Source: UBA2798 sp046289975
GTDB taxonomy: Bacteria; Bacteroidota; Bacteroidia; Flavobacteriales_D; UBA2798
Length of the DNA stretch: 10,146 nucleotides
Direction of reading: 5' to 3'
Assembly (NCBI GenBank): GCA_046289975.1
Contig: JBKBUQ010000105.1
Coordinates: 1-10,146, forward strand
The notes beneath the pieces were generated by a model, which saw only the letters and a program-made list of their open reading frames with translations, did no database searches and was not told the DNA's origin. Position 1 is the stretch's first letter. Each line of letters starts with the position of its first letter. Shown one piece after another: positions 1-5,533 of this stretch. The position numbers and the translations under genes were made by a program.

Positions 1-541
1 AAGGCAAAGGATCTGAAGCATCACGTGAAGGGCGTTCCCGTTTATCGAGCGGCATAGCAAGACCTAAATCTATTAAGGAAACCTCTCCGGATGGACCGAT
101 TATAAAATTGGAAGGTTTGATATCTCCATGAAGCTGACCGTTACGATGCAAACCAGCTACCAATTCAAGCAGATTCAAAACGAAATCGCGCTTGGCTGCA
201 GATCGCAACTTATCAAAATGACCTTGTTCGATCCAGCTCTGCAGATCAAGTCCTTCCCTGTATTCCCGAATAAGATATAAATCTTCATCCGTAATGATCA
301 TATCCAGGGTACGTGTAATTCCCTGCATATCCCAGAAGGGGTGAAATTCTTTCATGAACCGCCTACGCTCACGAAGTTGTCGGCGTAAACGCGGATGAAG
401 TTGCTTAACAATTACAGTTGCACCATCCTTTTCATCCTTACCCAGATAAATTATAGAGAATCGTCCGTTTGGGCGCAGACAAGTGCGTGTATTCAACGGA
501 TCGAACAAGTAGGTGGATCTTTCGCCCTGAAGTCTGATCAT
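1..541 (-). CDS. Ser/Thr protein kinase-like protein (partial, C-terminal part beyond window)
   Basis: The first 180 residues read open to the window edge. The kinase fold signature is clear: a glycine-rich-loop-like segment GRFSIIYLG (26-34), an ATP-anchoring lysine in VIVKQL (K46), a catalytic loop HGDIKPSN (138-145) with Asp140, Lys142 and Asn145, and an LIDLG segment (156-160) in place of DFG, with Asp158 for magnesium. The Arg of HRD is Gly, so it is a non-RD kinase; the essential catalytic Asp and Lys remain, so activity is plausible. There is no signal peptide, so the visible part should be cytosolic. The ATG overlaps the stop of the upstream MORN-repeat gene as ATGA, which chooses the start and suggests translational coupling. 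Substrate unknown; it might phosphorylate a small molecule rather than protein. The activation loop and anything C-terminal lie outside the window. Confidence 0.85.
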   Translation of the reverse strand, partial: MIRLQGERSTYLFDPLNTRTCLRPNGRFSIIYLGKDEKDGATVIVKQLHPRLRRQLRERRRFMKEFHPFWDMQGITRTLDMIITDEDLYLIREYREGLDLQSWIEQGHFDKLRSAAKRDFVLNLLELVAGLHRNGQLHGDIKPSNFIIGPSGEVSLIDLGLAMPLDKRERPSRDASDPLP

Positions 542-1530
542 TCTTCGCGCATTTCCTCTTCCTGGCGCTTCTTCTCTGCTTCACGATCGATCTTATTCCC
601 GAATTCATCAAACTCCTCCATCAGGGTAAGTTTACCTTCCACATAGACCGATCTTTTCTTGAGCTGACCTTCGCGATGAAACTCTTTATGTTCTCCGGAT
701 TTTTTGCCTTTCACATAAGTTTCAACCGACTTTTCTTTACCATCATCAAAGTAAGTACGCCAGGTTCCTTCAGGTTGCCCCAGTTTATAACGACGAATGG
801 AAGCAACCTGGCCGTTTTTATGGTACGAAATTTCTTCTCCGTCTTCTTTACCTTCAATATAATTCCGCTCAATAAAAACCGATTCGTTCTCGAAATACTG
901 TTTGTATGCACCATGCATTTTATTGTCCTTGTAATTGATCTCTACCTTCTTTTTTCCGCTGGGGAAATAATCGATAAAGACACCGTTTTTCTTATCGGCT
1001 TTCCAGTTTTCTTCTTTTTTGGGTTTACCATTCTCGTAGAAAAATTCCCACTGCCCTTCTTTTTTTCCATTGAGGTAGGTATTTGACCAAGCTAGTTTTC
1101 CATTCTCAAAATAATATTTCCAAGTTCCTTCAGGCACACCCAGTTTATGTTCGGTGATCACCATGATTTGTCCGGGTTTGGGGTCTTTGGCGTCTTTTGG
1201 ATCTTTTTCTACCCGCTTGTAATAGGTGGTTGAAATTCCATCTTCCTTGCCATCTACAAACGTAATTTCACGTTCAAGTCGGTTGTCTTCGTAATACGTC
1301 CGACAAAGCCCTGAAAATGGATCGCCTGTTTTTCGGTAAACCACCAAATCTGGTTTTTCTTGATACTCGAGATCCGTGCTGCAATCTGCTTCCTGAGGTT
1401 TAGAAGTAGGCCGCTGTCGCACTCCACGTTGTTGACCTTCAGTTGGCTTTGTCGGTTCTTGCGCAAAGGAAAAAGAAGCCAGCAAAACAAAAACAGTGAG
1501 CAATGGAATACGCATAATTTCTTTTTTCAT
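538..1530 (-). CDS. Secreted MORN-variant (YwqK-like) repeat protein
   Basis: This 330-residue protein has an N-terminal signal peptide (hydrophobic run IPLLTVFVLLASFSFA, cleavage near A-Q), so it is exported. The rest is about nine tandem units of 23-24 residues with the pattern G-K-x-x-G-x-x-x-x-Y-[FY]-x-N-G-K, from about residue 65 to 300: the MORN_2/YwqK type often labelled 'toxin-antitoxin system YwqK family antitoxin', a label with no functional support here. One unit carries a Lys/Asp/Pro-rich insertion. The tail is strongly charged (EKKRQEEEMREE). I chose the ATG at 1530 because it places a good signal peptide at the N-terminus; an upstream in-frame ATG at 1599 would start inside mazG and add 23 polar residues. 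MRIPLL at 1515 is an alternative start. It lies 25 bases after mazG and overlaps the kinase gene by four bases. The repeat probably forms a beta-hairpin scaffold; the ligand is unknown. Confidence 0.85.
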   Translation of the reverse strand: MKKEIMRIPLLTVFVLLASFSFAQEPTKPTEGQQRGVRQRPTSKPQEADCSTDLEYQEKPDLVVYRKTGDPFSGLCRTYYEDNRLEREITFVDGKEDGISTTYYKRVEKDPKDAKDPKPGQIMVITEHKLGVPEGTWKYYFENGKLAWSNTYLNGKKEGQWEFFYENGKPKKEENWKADKKNGVFIDYFPSGKKKVEINYKDNKMHGAYKQYFENESVFIERNYIEGKEDGEEISYHKNGQVASIRRYKLGQPEGTWRTYFDDGKEKSVETYVKGKKSGEHKEFHREGQLKKRSVYVEGKLTLMEEFDEFGNKIDREAEKKRQEEEMREE

Positions 1531-1555
1531 GATCAATTGCAATAAATATGCCTGA

Positions 1556-2326
1556 TTATAATGATTTGGCTTTGTTCCAGTAGTGGTCCATTTCCTCAAG
1601 ACTCATCTCCCCCATTTTTTTCCCGTCTTTGGCCGATTCAGTTTCCAGGAATTGGAAGCGTTTGATGAATTTCTTGTTGGTTCGTTCAAGCGCATCTTCA
1701 GGATTCACTCCAATGAAGCGCGCATAATTGATCAGGGAAAACAACACATCACCAAATTCCTCCTCGATTTTATCGCTTTTCCTGTCGACTTCAATTTTCA
1801 ACTCTGCAATTTCCTCCTTCACTTTCTCCCAGACCTGATCGGAATGATCCCAGTCGAATCCTACACCTTTCGCTTTTTCCTGAATACGAACAGCCTTCAC
1901 CATGGAAGGCAGGGAAACAGGAACCCCCTCCAAAACGGAACGGTTACCTGTTTTTAATTTGATCTTTTCCCAGTTAGCCTTTACCTGCTCTTCATTCTCC
2001 ACTTTTACATCGCCATAAATATGCGGATGGCGTTCAATCAGCTTGTCGCAAACACCGTGCAATACATCAGCAATATCGAAAGCACCGGATTCTGATGCAA
2101 TACGTGCATAAAAAACAAGATGGAGCATTAAATCACCCAACTCCTTTTTGATTTCGGGAAGGTCATTTTCAATTATTGCATCTGCCAACTCGTAGGTCTC
2201 TTCAATAGTGAGAATCCGAAGCGATTCCAATGTTTGTTTCCGATCCCAGGGACACTGCTCACGTAACTCATCCATTATGGTAAGTAAACGCGCAAATGCT
2301 TCCTTTTTTTGTTCAATGGCAGTCAT
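1556..2326 (-). CDS. mazG: Nucleoside triphosphate pyrophosphohydrolase MazG
   Basis: MazG hydrolyses (d)NTPs to the monophosphate plus pyrophosphate in the cytosol, a house-cleaning role and, in E. coli, a modulator of the stringent response. The 256 residues match the usual two-domain length of about 260. The N-terminal domain shows ELREQCPWDRKQT (20-32) and the metal-binding EExxE...ExxD motif as E42, E43, E46 and E62, D65, followed by RHPHIYGD. The second domain repeats the pattern with KEEIAELKIEV and EEEFGDVLFSLINYAR, so both copies of the catalytic carboxylates appear intact. The ATG at 2326 gives the family-typical N-terminus and no SD is visible. It is the first gene of the minus-strand run and is divergent from the PagL-like gene. 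Confidence 0.96.
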   Translation of the reverse strand: MTAIEQKKEAFARLLTIMDELREQCPWDRKQTLESLRILTIEETYELADAIIENDLPEIKKELGDLMLHLVFYARIASESGAFDIADVLHGVCDKLIERHPHIYGDVKVENEEQVKANWEKIKLKTGNRSVLEGVPVSLPSMVKAVRIQEKAKGVGFDWDHSDQVWEKVKEEIAELKIEVDRKSDKIEEEFGDVLFSLINYARFIGVNPEDALERTNKKFIKRFQFLETESAKDGKKMGEMSLEEMDHYWNKAKSL

Positions 2327-2385
2327 GGCCTAAAATTACGAAAAGGAATTCCTAACAGGTGGTTTCAATTTGTATTTTTATGGGG
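2327..2385. promoter_or_regulatory. Short divergent intergenic promoter region (mazG / PagL-like gene)
   Basis: Only 59 bases separate the two divergent starts, so both promoters must sit here or in the gene ends. On the plus strand TCAATTTG (2365-2372) and on the minus strand TAATTTTA, just before the mazG ATG, each match the Bacteroidota -7 consensus TAnnTTTG at all but one position. Neither has a well-spaced TTG -33 element, so the exact calls are weak. Confidence 0.3.
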
Positions 2386-3513
2386 ATGTTTCGCACAAAA
2401 TCAGAAATAATAATGCTTTTTATGCTGCTCTTTGCATTGAAAGGGCAAGGGCAGTCGGCCTGGCATGGTGGGATTCAAGCCCATTATGGTTTTTTGATTG
2501 CCCATCGGCCTTCCATGGTTCACCTGGTCGAAAATCATGTAAAATCGATAGAAACCTATATCGAACGCAGCCTGAGTTCTAAACCCTGGCATATGCGTTA
2601 CAATTCTCCGGTGCACGGATTATCAATTAACATCGGCAATCTGGCAAATCCGAAAATGATCGGAATGGGATTTGGATTGATTCATTACGTAAAATTCAAA
2701 CTGGCAGGTAACGACAACTTTTCACTTGGACTGCGCCTTGGAACAGGAGTGGGATATCTAACCAAAACATTTGACCGTACCACCAACAACAAAAACAATG
2801 CGATAGGAAGTCATTTCAACGGACTGATGTCGACACAACTGGAATTTACCCGAGTTTGGGAGCGTTTTCAATTAGGGGCAGGATTGTCATTGTTACATTA
2901 TTCCAACGGAGCCATGACCATGCCCAACCTGGGATTAAATATGCCATCTGCATTTCTATCGCTGAATTATAGAATAAAAGAACCTGGAGCTGCCATTGTG
3001 CTTCACAATAGTGAATACTATGGAAATCAACCCAGATGGACCTTCTCTACCTTGTTTTCCGGTGGTATACGCGAACTTGGACAACCACTTGGTCCGAAGT
3101 ACACATGTTTTACTTTGGAAACGTTTGCATCAAGGATATTGAATTCAAAAACGAATGCATTATTCGGAATTGATGTTTTGAATAACGGTTCATTGAGCAA
3201 AGCATGGCAAACCGCAATGGAGGAAGATTTAAACCGCTGGAAATTCACTCAACTCGGCTTAATGGCAGGTATTGAATTGGGCATGGACGAATTAAAAATC
3301 TCCCTCCAGCAAGGTTTCTATGTGATCAGTAAATACAAAGGCGATGGAAACTATTACCAGCGTCTTGCACTTCGGTATTTTTTCAAAAACAATATGATTG
3401 CTCAATTTGCATTGAAAACACATTTTGCAAAAGCAGATTATTTTGAATTAGGGTTGGGATATCGTTTTGCCAAATCGAAAACCATATATGGAGGAAGCAA
3501 TGGTTTCAAATAA
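2386..3513 (+). CDS. PagL-like / acyloxyacyl hydrolase family outer-membrane protein
   Basis: The 375-residue protein begins with a signal peptide (MFRTKSEIIMLFMLLFALKG, cleavage near GQS) and continues as alternating beta-strands ending in an aromatic barrel strand (YFELGLGYRF), so it should sit in the outer membrane. The segment GTGVGYLTKTFDR...NAIGSH and especially LLHYSNGAMTMPNLGLN identify the lipid A 3-O-deacylase PagL / acyloxyacyl hydrolase family, which removes acyl chains from lipid A. His171 and Ser173 correspond to the catalytic H-x-S. The acidic third residue expected about twelve residues after the serine is Asn185 here. Roughly 150 further C-terminal residues also look beta-rich, so it is longer than Pseudomonas PagL. 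Starts considered: ATG 2386 (chosen), ATG 2380 and GTG 2359; the later ATG leaves the cleanest signal peptide. It overlaps the DUF2807 gene. Confidence 0.82.
   Translation: MFRTKSEIIMLFMLLFALKGQGQSAWHGGIQAHYGFLIAHRPSMVHLVENHVKSIETYIERSLSSKPWHMRYNSPVHGLSINIGNLANPKMIGMGFGLIHYVKFKLAGNDNFSLGLRLGTGVGYLTKTFDRTTNNKNNAIGSHFNGLMSTQLEFTRVWERFQLGAGLSLLHYSNGAMTMPNLGLNMPSAFLSLNYRIKEPGAAIVLHNSEYYGNQPRWTFSTLFSGGIRELGQPLGPKYTCFTLETFASRILNSKTNALFGIDVLNNGSLSKAWQTAMEEDLNRWKFTQLGLMAGIELGMDELKISLQQGFYVISKYKGDGNYYQRLALRYFFKNNMIAQFALKTHFAKADYFELGLGYRFAKSKTIYGGSNGFK
3490..3495 (+). promoter_or_regulatory. Shine-Dalgarno GGAGGA for the DUF2807 gene
   Basis: A perfect GGAGGA lies four bases before the ATG at 3500, inside the end of the upstream coding sequence. 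Most genes in this window have no visible SD, so this one helps fix the start and suggests re-initiation at the overlapping gene junction. Confidence 0.6.
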
Positions 3514-4270
3514 CTCTTTCCCAAAGTTCATTCAGCAATTGCACCTGATCTTTCCGATGGCTCTTGCTGCGCTTTCAATCTCCTGTAATAAAGCAGATGC
3601 TCCGGATATGTTTAAAACCGTTGGCGAACCTGCAATTGAAATACGAACGCTCAGCAATTTACACACACTCGATATCAGCAATAATGTGGATGTCACGATT
3701 TTTTACGATACCTTATCTTACATCGAAGTTGCCTGTGGAAAAAATCTGTTGCCAAAAGTAGAAACCACATTTGAAAACGGAATTCTTAAAATCCGAAACA
3801 AAAACAAATGGAATTTTGTAAGAAATTATGAAAAAAGTAAAATTGAAGTCCGGGTACATAGTCCTACACTTGAAAAAATCATTTACGAAGGTGGTGGTGA
3901 AATTAAAAGCGGCAATACGCTTAACTATCCCTCGCTCACACTGGAAACCCAACAAGGAAGCAGTGATGTACTTCTTGATTTGAATTGTAACCACATTGAT
4001 GCCATTCTACACACCGGTGTAAGCAACCTGTACTTGAGCGGCAATTGTCAATCTGCCTACTTTTATTCAAATGGATTCAGCATCATTCGTGCGGAAAACC
4101 TGCAATGCGACAACGTACATGTGAACAACCAGTCAACCGGCGATTTTTATGTTTACGCACTTTTTTCTTTAATAGTAGAAGTATACACCTACAGTTCAAC
4201 CTTTTACAGAGGCAATCCCAGTCTCACCATTTACCGGGAAGGAACAGGACATGTGAGCCAACTCCCCTAA
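3500..4270 (+). CDS. Head-GIN / DUF2807 putative adhesin-like lipoprotein
   Basis: This 256-residue protein has a short N-terminal hydrophobic stretch ending in LSISC, so Cys29 is probably lipidated and the protein is envelope-anchored. The body is a predicted beta-solenoid of the DUF2807 type: ISNNVDVTIFYD followed by IEVACGKNLLPKVETTFENGILKIRNKN and then IEVRVHSPTLEKIIYEGGGEI, the usual 'v-V-i-yd...v-e-a-n-L...v-e-G-L-I' order with the p-L-e-i-x-x-x-G-x-g turn. The family is common in Bacteroidota; its Pfam name suggests an autotransporter-type adhesin but the function is not established. The ATG at 3500 follows a strong SD and overlaps the PagL-like gene by 14 bases; earlier in-frame ATGs at 3467 and 3488 would only add polar residues before the signal. 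The overlap implies co-expression with the PagL-like protein. Confidence 0.82.
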   Translation: MVSNNSFPKFIQQLHLIFPMALAALSISCNKADAPDMFKTVGEPAIEIRTLSNLHTLDISNNVDVTIFYDTLSYIEVACGKNLLPKVETTFENGILKIRNKNKWNFVRNYEKSKIEVRVHSPTLEKIIYEGGGEIKSGNTLNYPSLTLETQQGSSDVLLDLNCNHIDAILHTGVSNLYLSGNCQSAYFYSNGFSIIRAENLQCDNVHVNNQSTGDFYVYALFSLIVEVYTYSSTFYRGNPSLTIYREGTGHVSQLP

Positions 4271-4273
4271 CCA

Positions 4274-4304
4274 TTGACTATCAATCTGTTTTGAAATAAA
4301 TTTG
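4274..4304 (+). promoter_or_regulatory. Bacteroidota-type promoter of the ars operon (TTG -33, TAAATTTG -7)
   Basis: TTG at 4274-4276 and an exact TAnnTTTG match, TAAATTTG, at 4297-4304 are separated by 20 bases, which fits the -33/-7 promoter read by the primary sigma factor of Bacteroidota. Transcription would begin near 4310, leaving a leader of about 30 bases before the first regulator gene. It starts four bases after the stop codon of the DUF2807 gene. Confidence 0.7.
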
Positions 4305-4319
4305 GAGCAAATCAAAACC

Positions 4320-4337
4320 CATCGTAATATTGCGATG
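4320..4337. promoter_or_regulatory. Probable ArsR operator palindrome
   Basis: CATCGTAATATTGCGATG is an 18-bp inverted repeat with eight of nine base pairs matching; only T4325/G4332 is off. It lies just downstream of the predicted start of transcription and ends one base before the first regulator's ATG. ArsR/SmtB repressors bind such dyads, so this is the likely autoregulatory site: a bound repressor would block initiation or early elongation. Which of the two regulators binds it cannot be read from sequence. Confidence 0.65.
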
Positions 4338-4338
4338 A

Positions 4339-4695
4339 ATGATAAAGAACCCATATCTTAACTTTAAAGAACTCGCTCGTTTTTTTGGAACATTATTTTC
4401 CGAAAAACAAATTTGTTTATTGCATAATGCTGCAACACACAATGATTGCATGCATGAAATTGAGGAATCTGGCGGACTAAGCAGATTTAGTGTTTTCATC
4501 AACTTAAAACACTTAAGCAAATCCGGTTTAATTAAGGGAAGCCTGAAACAACGCAACACAAACCGATGCATTAACCATGCGGAGCTCGACCGATTTAAAG
4601 AACTCTTTGACAATTTCTGTAAAGAGATGAACAAAAACCGTAATTCGGTACAATGTTACTCACCTTCAAACGGGAACAATAATGGGAACAAGTAA
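4339..4695 (+). CDS. Divergent ArsR-type winged-helix regulator (first of a tandem pair)
   Basis: This 118-residue protein aligns along its length with the canonical ArsR encoded next: HNDCMHEIEE against KNACMCGDIV, FINLKHLSKSGLIKGSL against VSQHLKELKETRLIKGD, then CINHAELDRFKELFDNF against CIDEKEWNQAKIYLNKLFDSY. It is therefore a winged-helix DNA-binding protein. The metal-sensing CxC of ArsR is Cys37-Met-His39 here, and the recognition-helix region (GLSRFSVFINLKHLSKS) is quite different from the LSQSTVSQHLKEL of its neighbour. Other cysteines are C26, C77, C94 and C106. The ATG lies just after the operator palindrome, and the end overlaps the next gene by 14 bases. It may sense a different ligand, heterodimerise with the second ArsR, or be a decaying duplicate; the intact frame argues against decay. 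Confidence 0.75.
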   Translation: MIKNPYLNFKELARFFGTLFSEKQICLLHNAATHNDCMHEIEESGGLSRFSVFINLKHLSKSGLIKGSLKQRNTNRCINHAELDRFKELFDNFCKEMNKNRNSVQCYSPSNGNNNGNK

Positions 4696-5011
4696 AACTG
4701 AAGAATTTACGCTCAGGCAAAATAAAACAGCCAAATACATGAAGGCTATGGCACATCCGGCGCGGATTGCTATTCTTGAAGTTCTCATCAAAAAAAATGC
4801 CTGCATGTGTGGAGATATTGTGGATGTTTTGCCATTATCCCAAAGCACTGTCTCGCAACACTTGAAAGAACTAAAAGAAACAAGACTAATCAAAGGAGAT
4901 ATTGAAGGAGCAAAAGTTTGTTACTGTATCGACGAAAAGGAATGGAATCAGGCCAAAATTTACTTAAATAAACTTTTTGATTCTTACAATATCTCAGCTA
5001 AATGTTGTTAA
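4682..5011 (+). CDS. arsR: ArsR/SmtB-family arsenite-responsive repressor
   Basis: This cytosolic homodimeric winged-helix repressor is expected to leave DNA on binding As(III) or Sb(III). At 109 residues it has the usual family length. MAHPARIAILEVL (23-35) is the classic first helix pair, LSQSTVSQHLKEL (52-64) the recognition helix-turn-helix, and LIKGDIEGAKVCYCID the wing. Candidate ligands are Cys41 and Cys43 in CMCGD, at the site of the ELCVCDL loop of E. coli ArsR; Cys80 and Cys82 in the wing; and a terminal Cys108-Cys109 pair, like ArsR types with C-terminal arsenite sites. The ATG at 4682 lies within the end of the preceding regulator gene; MKAMAHP at residue 20 is a shorter alternative start. 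Position in the ars operon supports the role. Confidence 0.92.
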   Translation: MGTSKTEEFTLRQNKTAKYMKAMAHPARIAILEVLIKKNACMCGDIVDVLPLSQSTVSQHLKELKETRLIKGDIEGAKVCYCIDEKEWNQAKIYLNKLFDSYNISAKCC

Positions 5012-5019
5012 TTCTGTTA

Positions 5020-5035
5020 ATCGTGATAAACCGAT
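5020..5035. promoter_or_regulatory. Second ATCG-N8-CGAT site, possible internal ArsR operator
   Basis: In the 36-base gap before the DUF6428 gene, ATCG (5020-5023) and CGAT (5032-5035) are separated by eight bases, exactly as in the outer half-sites of the main palindrome (ATCG 4321-4324, CGAT 4333-4336). The inner bases are not symmetrical and no clear promoter accompanies it, so the call is tentative. Confidence 0.35.
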
Positions 5036-5047
5036 AAATCATTTAAA

Positions 5048-5524
5048 ATGAAACTATCTTTATTTAAATCGAAGTTGGAAGGTCTGAGTGAGCTCCGCTT
5101 CCGTCTACCCAATGGAGAATTTGTACCTGTTCACTTTCATGTAACAGAAGTTGGACAAATTGAAAAGCATTTCATCGACTGCGGCGGAACTGTTCGCAAG
5201 GAAACAACTGTCAATTTTCAGCTTTGGGAAGCCTACGATTTTGATCACCGACTCGCACCGCAAAAACTTCGCGATATCATTGCTCTTTCGGAAAAAACAT
5301 TGAACCTAAAGGACAGTGAAATTGAGGTGGAATACCAGGGAGACACCATTGGAAAATACGGCGTTTCTTTCGAAAACGGCACATTTAATTTACTATCTCT
5401 TTCAACCAATTGTTTGGCCAGTGATAAATGCGGAATACCACCTCAAAAACAGAAGGTGAAACTTTCTGACCTTAGCGGTGCAGCCGGTAATTCATGTTGC
5501 ACCCCAAACGGAAGTTGCTGTTAA
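5048..5524 (+). CDS. DUF6428 family protein of ars operons, Cys-Cys tail
   Basis: This 158-residue soluble protein resembles the DUF6428 family, which I know as a frequent companion of arsR and arsenate reductase in Bacteroidota. Recognisable stretches are FRLPNGEFVPVHFHVTEVGQ, HFIDCGGTVRKE and VNFQLW (18-60), then SEKTLNLKDSEIEVEYQ and CLASDKCGIPPQKQKVKLSDL. Function is not established. Its seven cysteines are C45, C122, C128 and a terminal CC-x5-CC (C150, C151, C157, C158), joined by a flexible Gly/Ala/Ser segment; His29 and His31 could also bind metal. The tail has the same spacing as the two C-terminal vicinal pairs of ArsD. No signal peptide, so cytosolic. It is 36 bases after arsR and nine before the ACR3 gene. 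Inference: an arsenite-binding accessory, buffer or chaperone. Confidence 0.82.
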   Translation: MKLSLFKSKLEGLSELRFRLPNGEFVPVHFHVTEVGQIEKHFIDCGGTVRKETTVNFQLWEAYDFDHRLAPQKLRDIIALSEKTLNLKDSEIEVEYQGDTIGKYGVSFENGTFNLLSLSTNCLASDKCGIPPQKQKVKLSDLSGAAGNSCCTPNGSCC

Positions 5525-5533
5525 TTGTGAATC

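Noticed and set aside
1..541. Kinase/MORN/MazG cluster as a defence or toxin-antitoxin system
   Set aside because: The 'antitoxin' name attached to YwqK-like repeats has no support here, no toxin gene is present, and this MazG is the full-length housekeeping form.
676..1086. Plus-strand open frame of 136 codons
   Set aside because: It lies antisense to the MORN-repeat gene; its hydrophobic Phe-rich content is what the Lys/Glu-rich repeats give when read backwards.
1531..1599. Upstream start at 1599 for the MORN-repeat protein
   Set aside because: It would begin inside mazG and place 23 polar residues ahead of a clear signal peptide.
1583..1957. Plus-strand open frame of 124 codons
   Set aside because: Antisense to mazG, which has full family motifs; no independent start signal or family resemblance.
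2359..2385. GTG 2359 or ATG 2380 as start of the PagL-like gene
   Set aside because: Both are in frame, but the ATG at 2386 leaves the most typical signal peptide; ATG 2380 cannot be excluded.
4281..4634. Minus-strand open frame of 117 codons across the ars promoter
   Set aside because: It is antisense to the first ArsR-type gene and would cross the promoter and operator; the plus-strand protein aligns with its ArsR neighbour.
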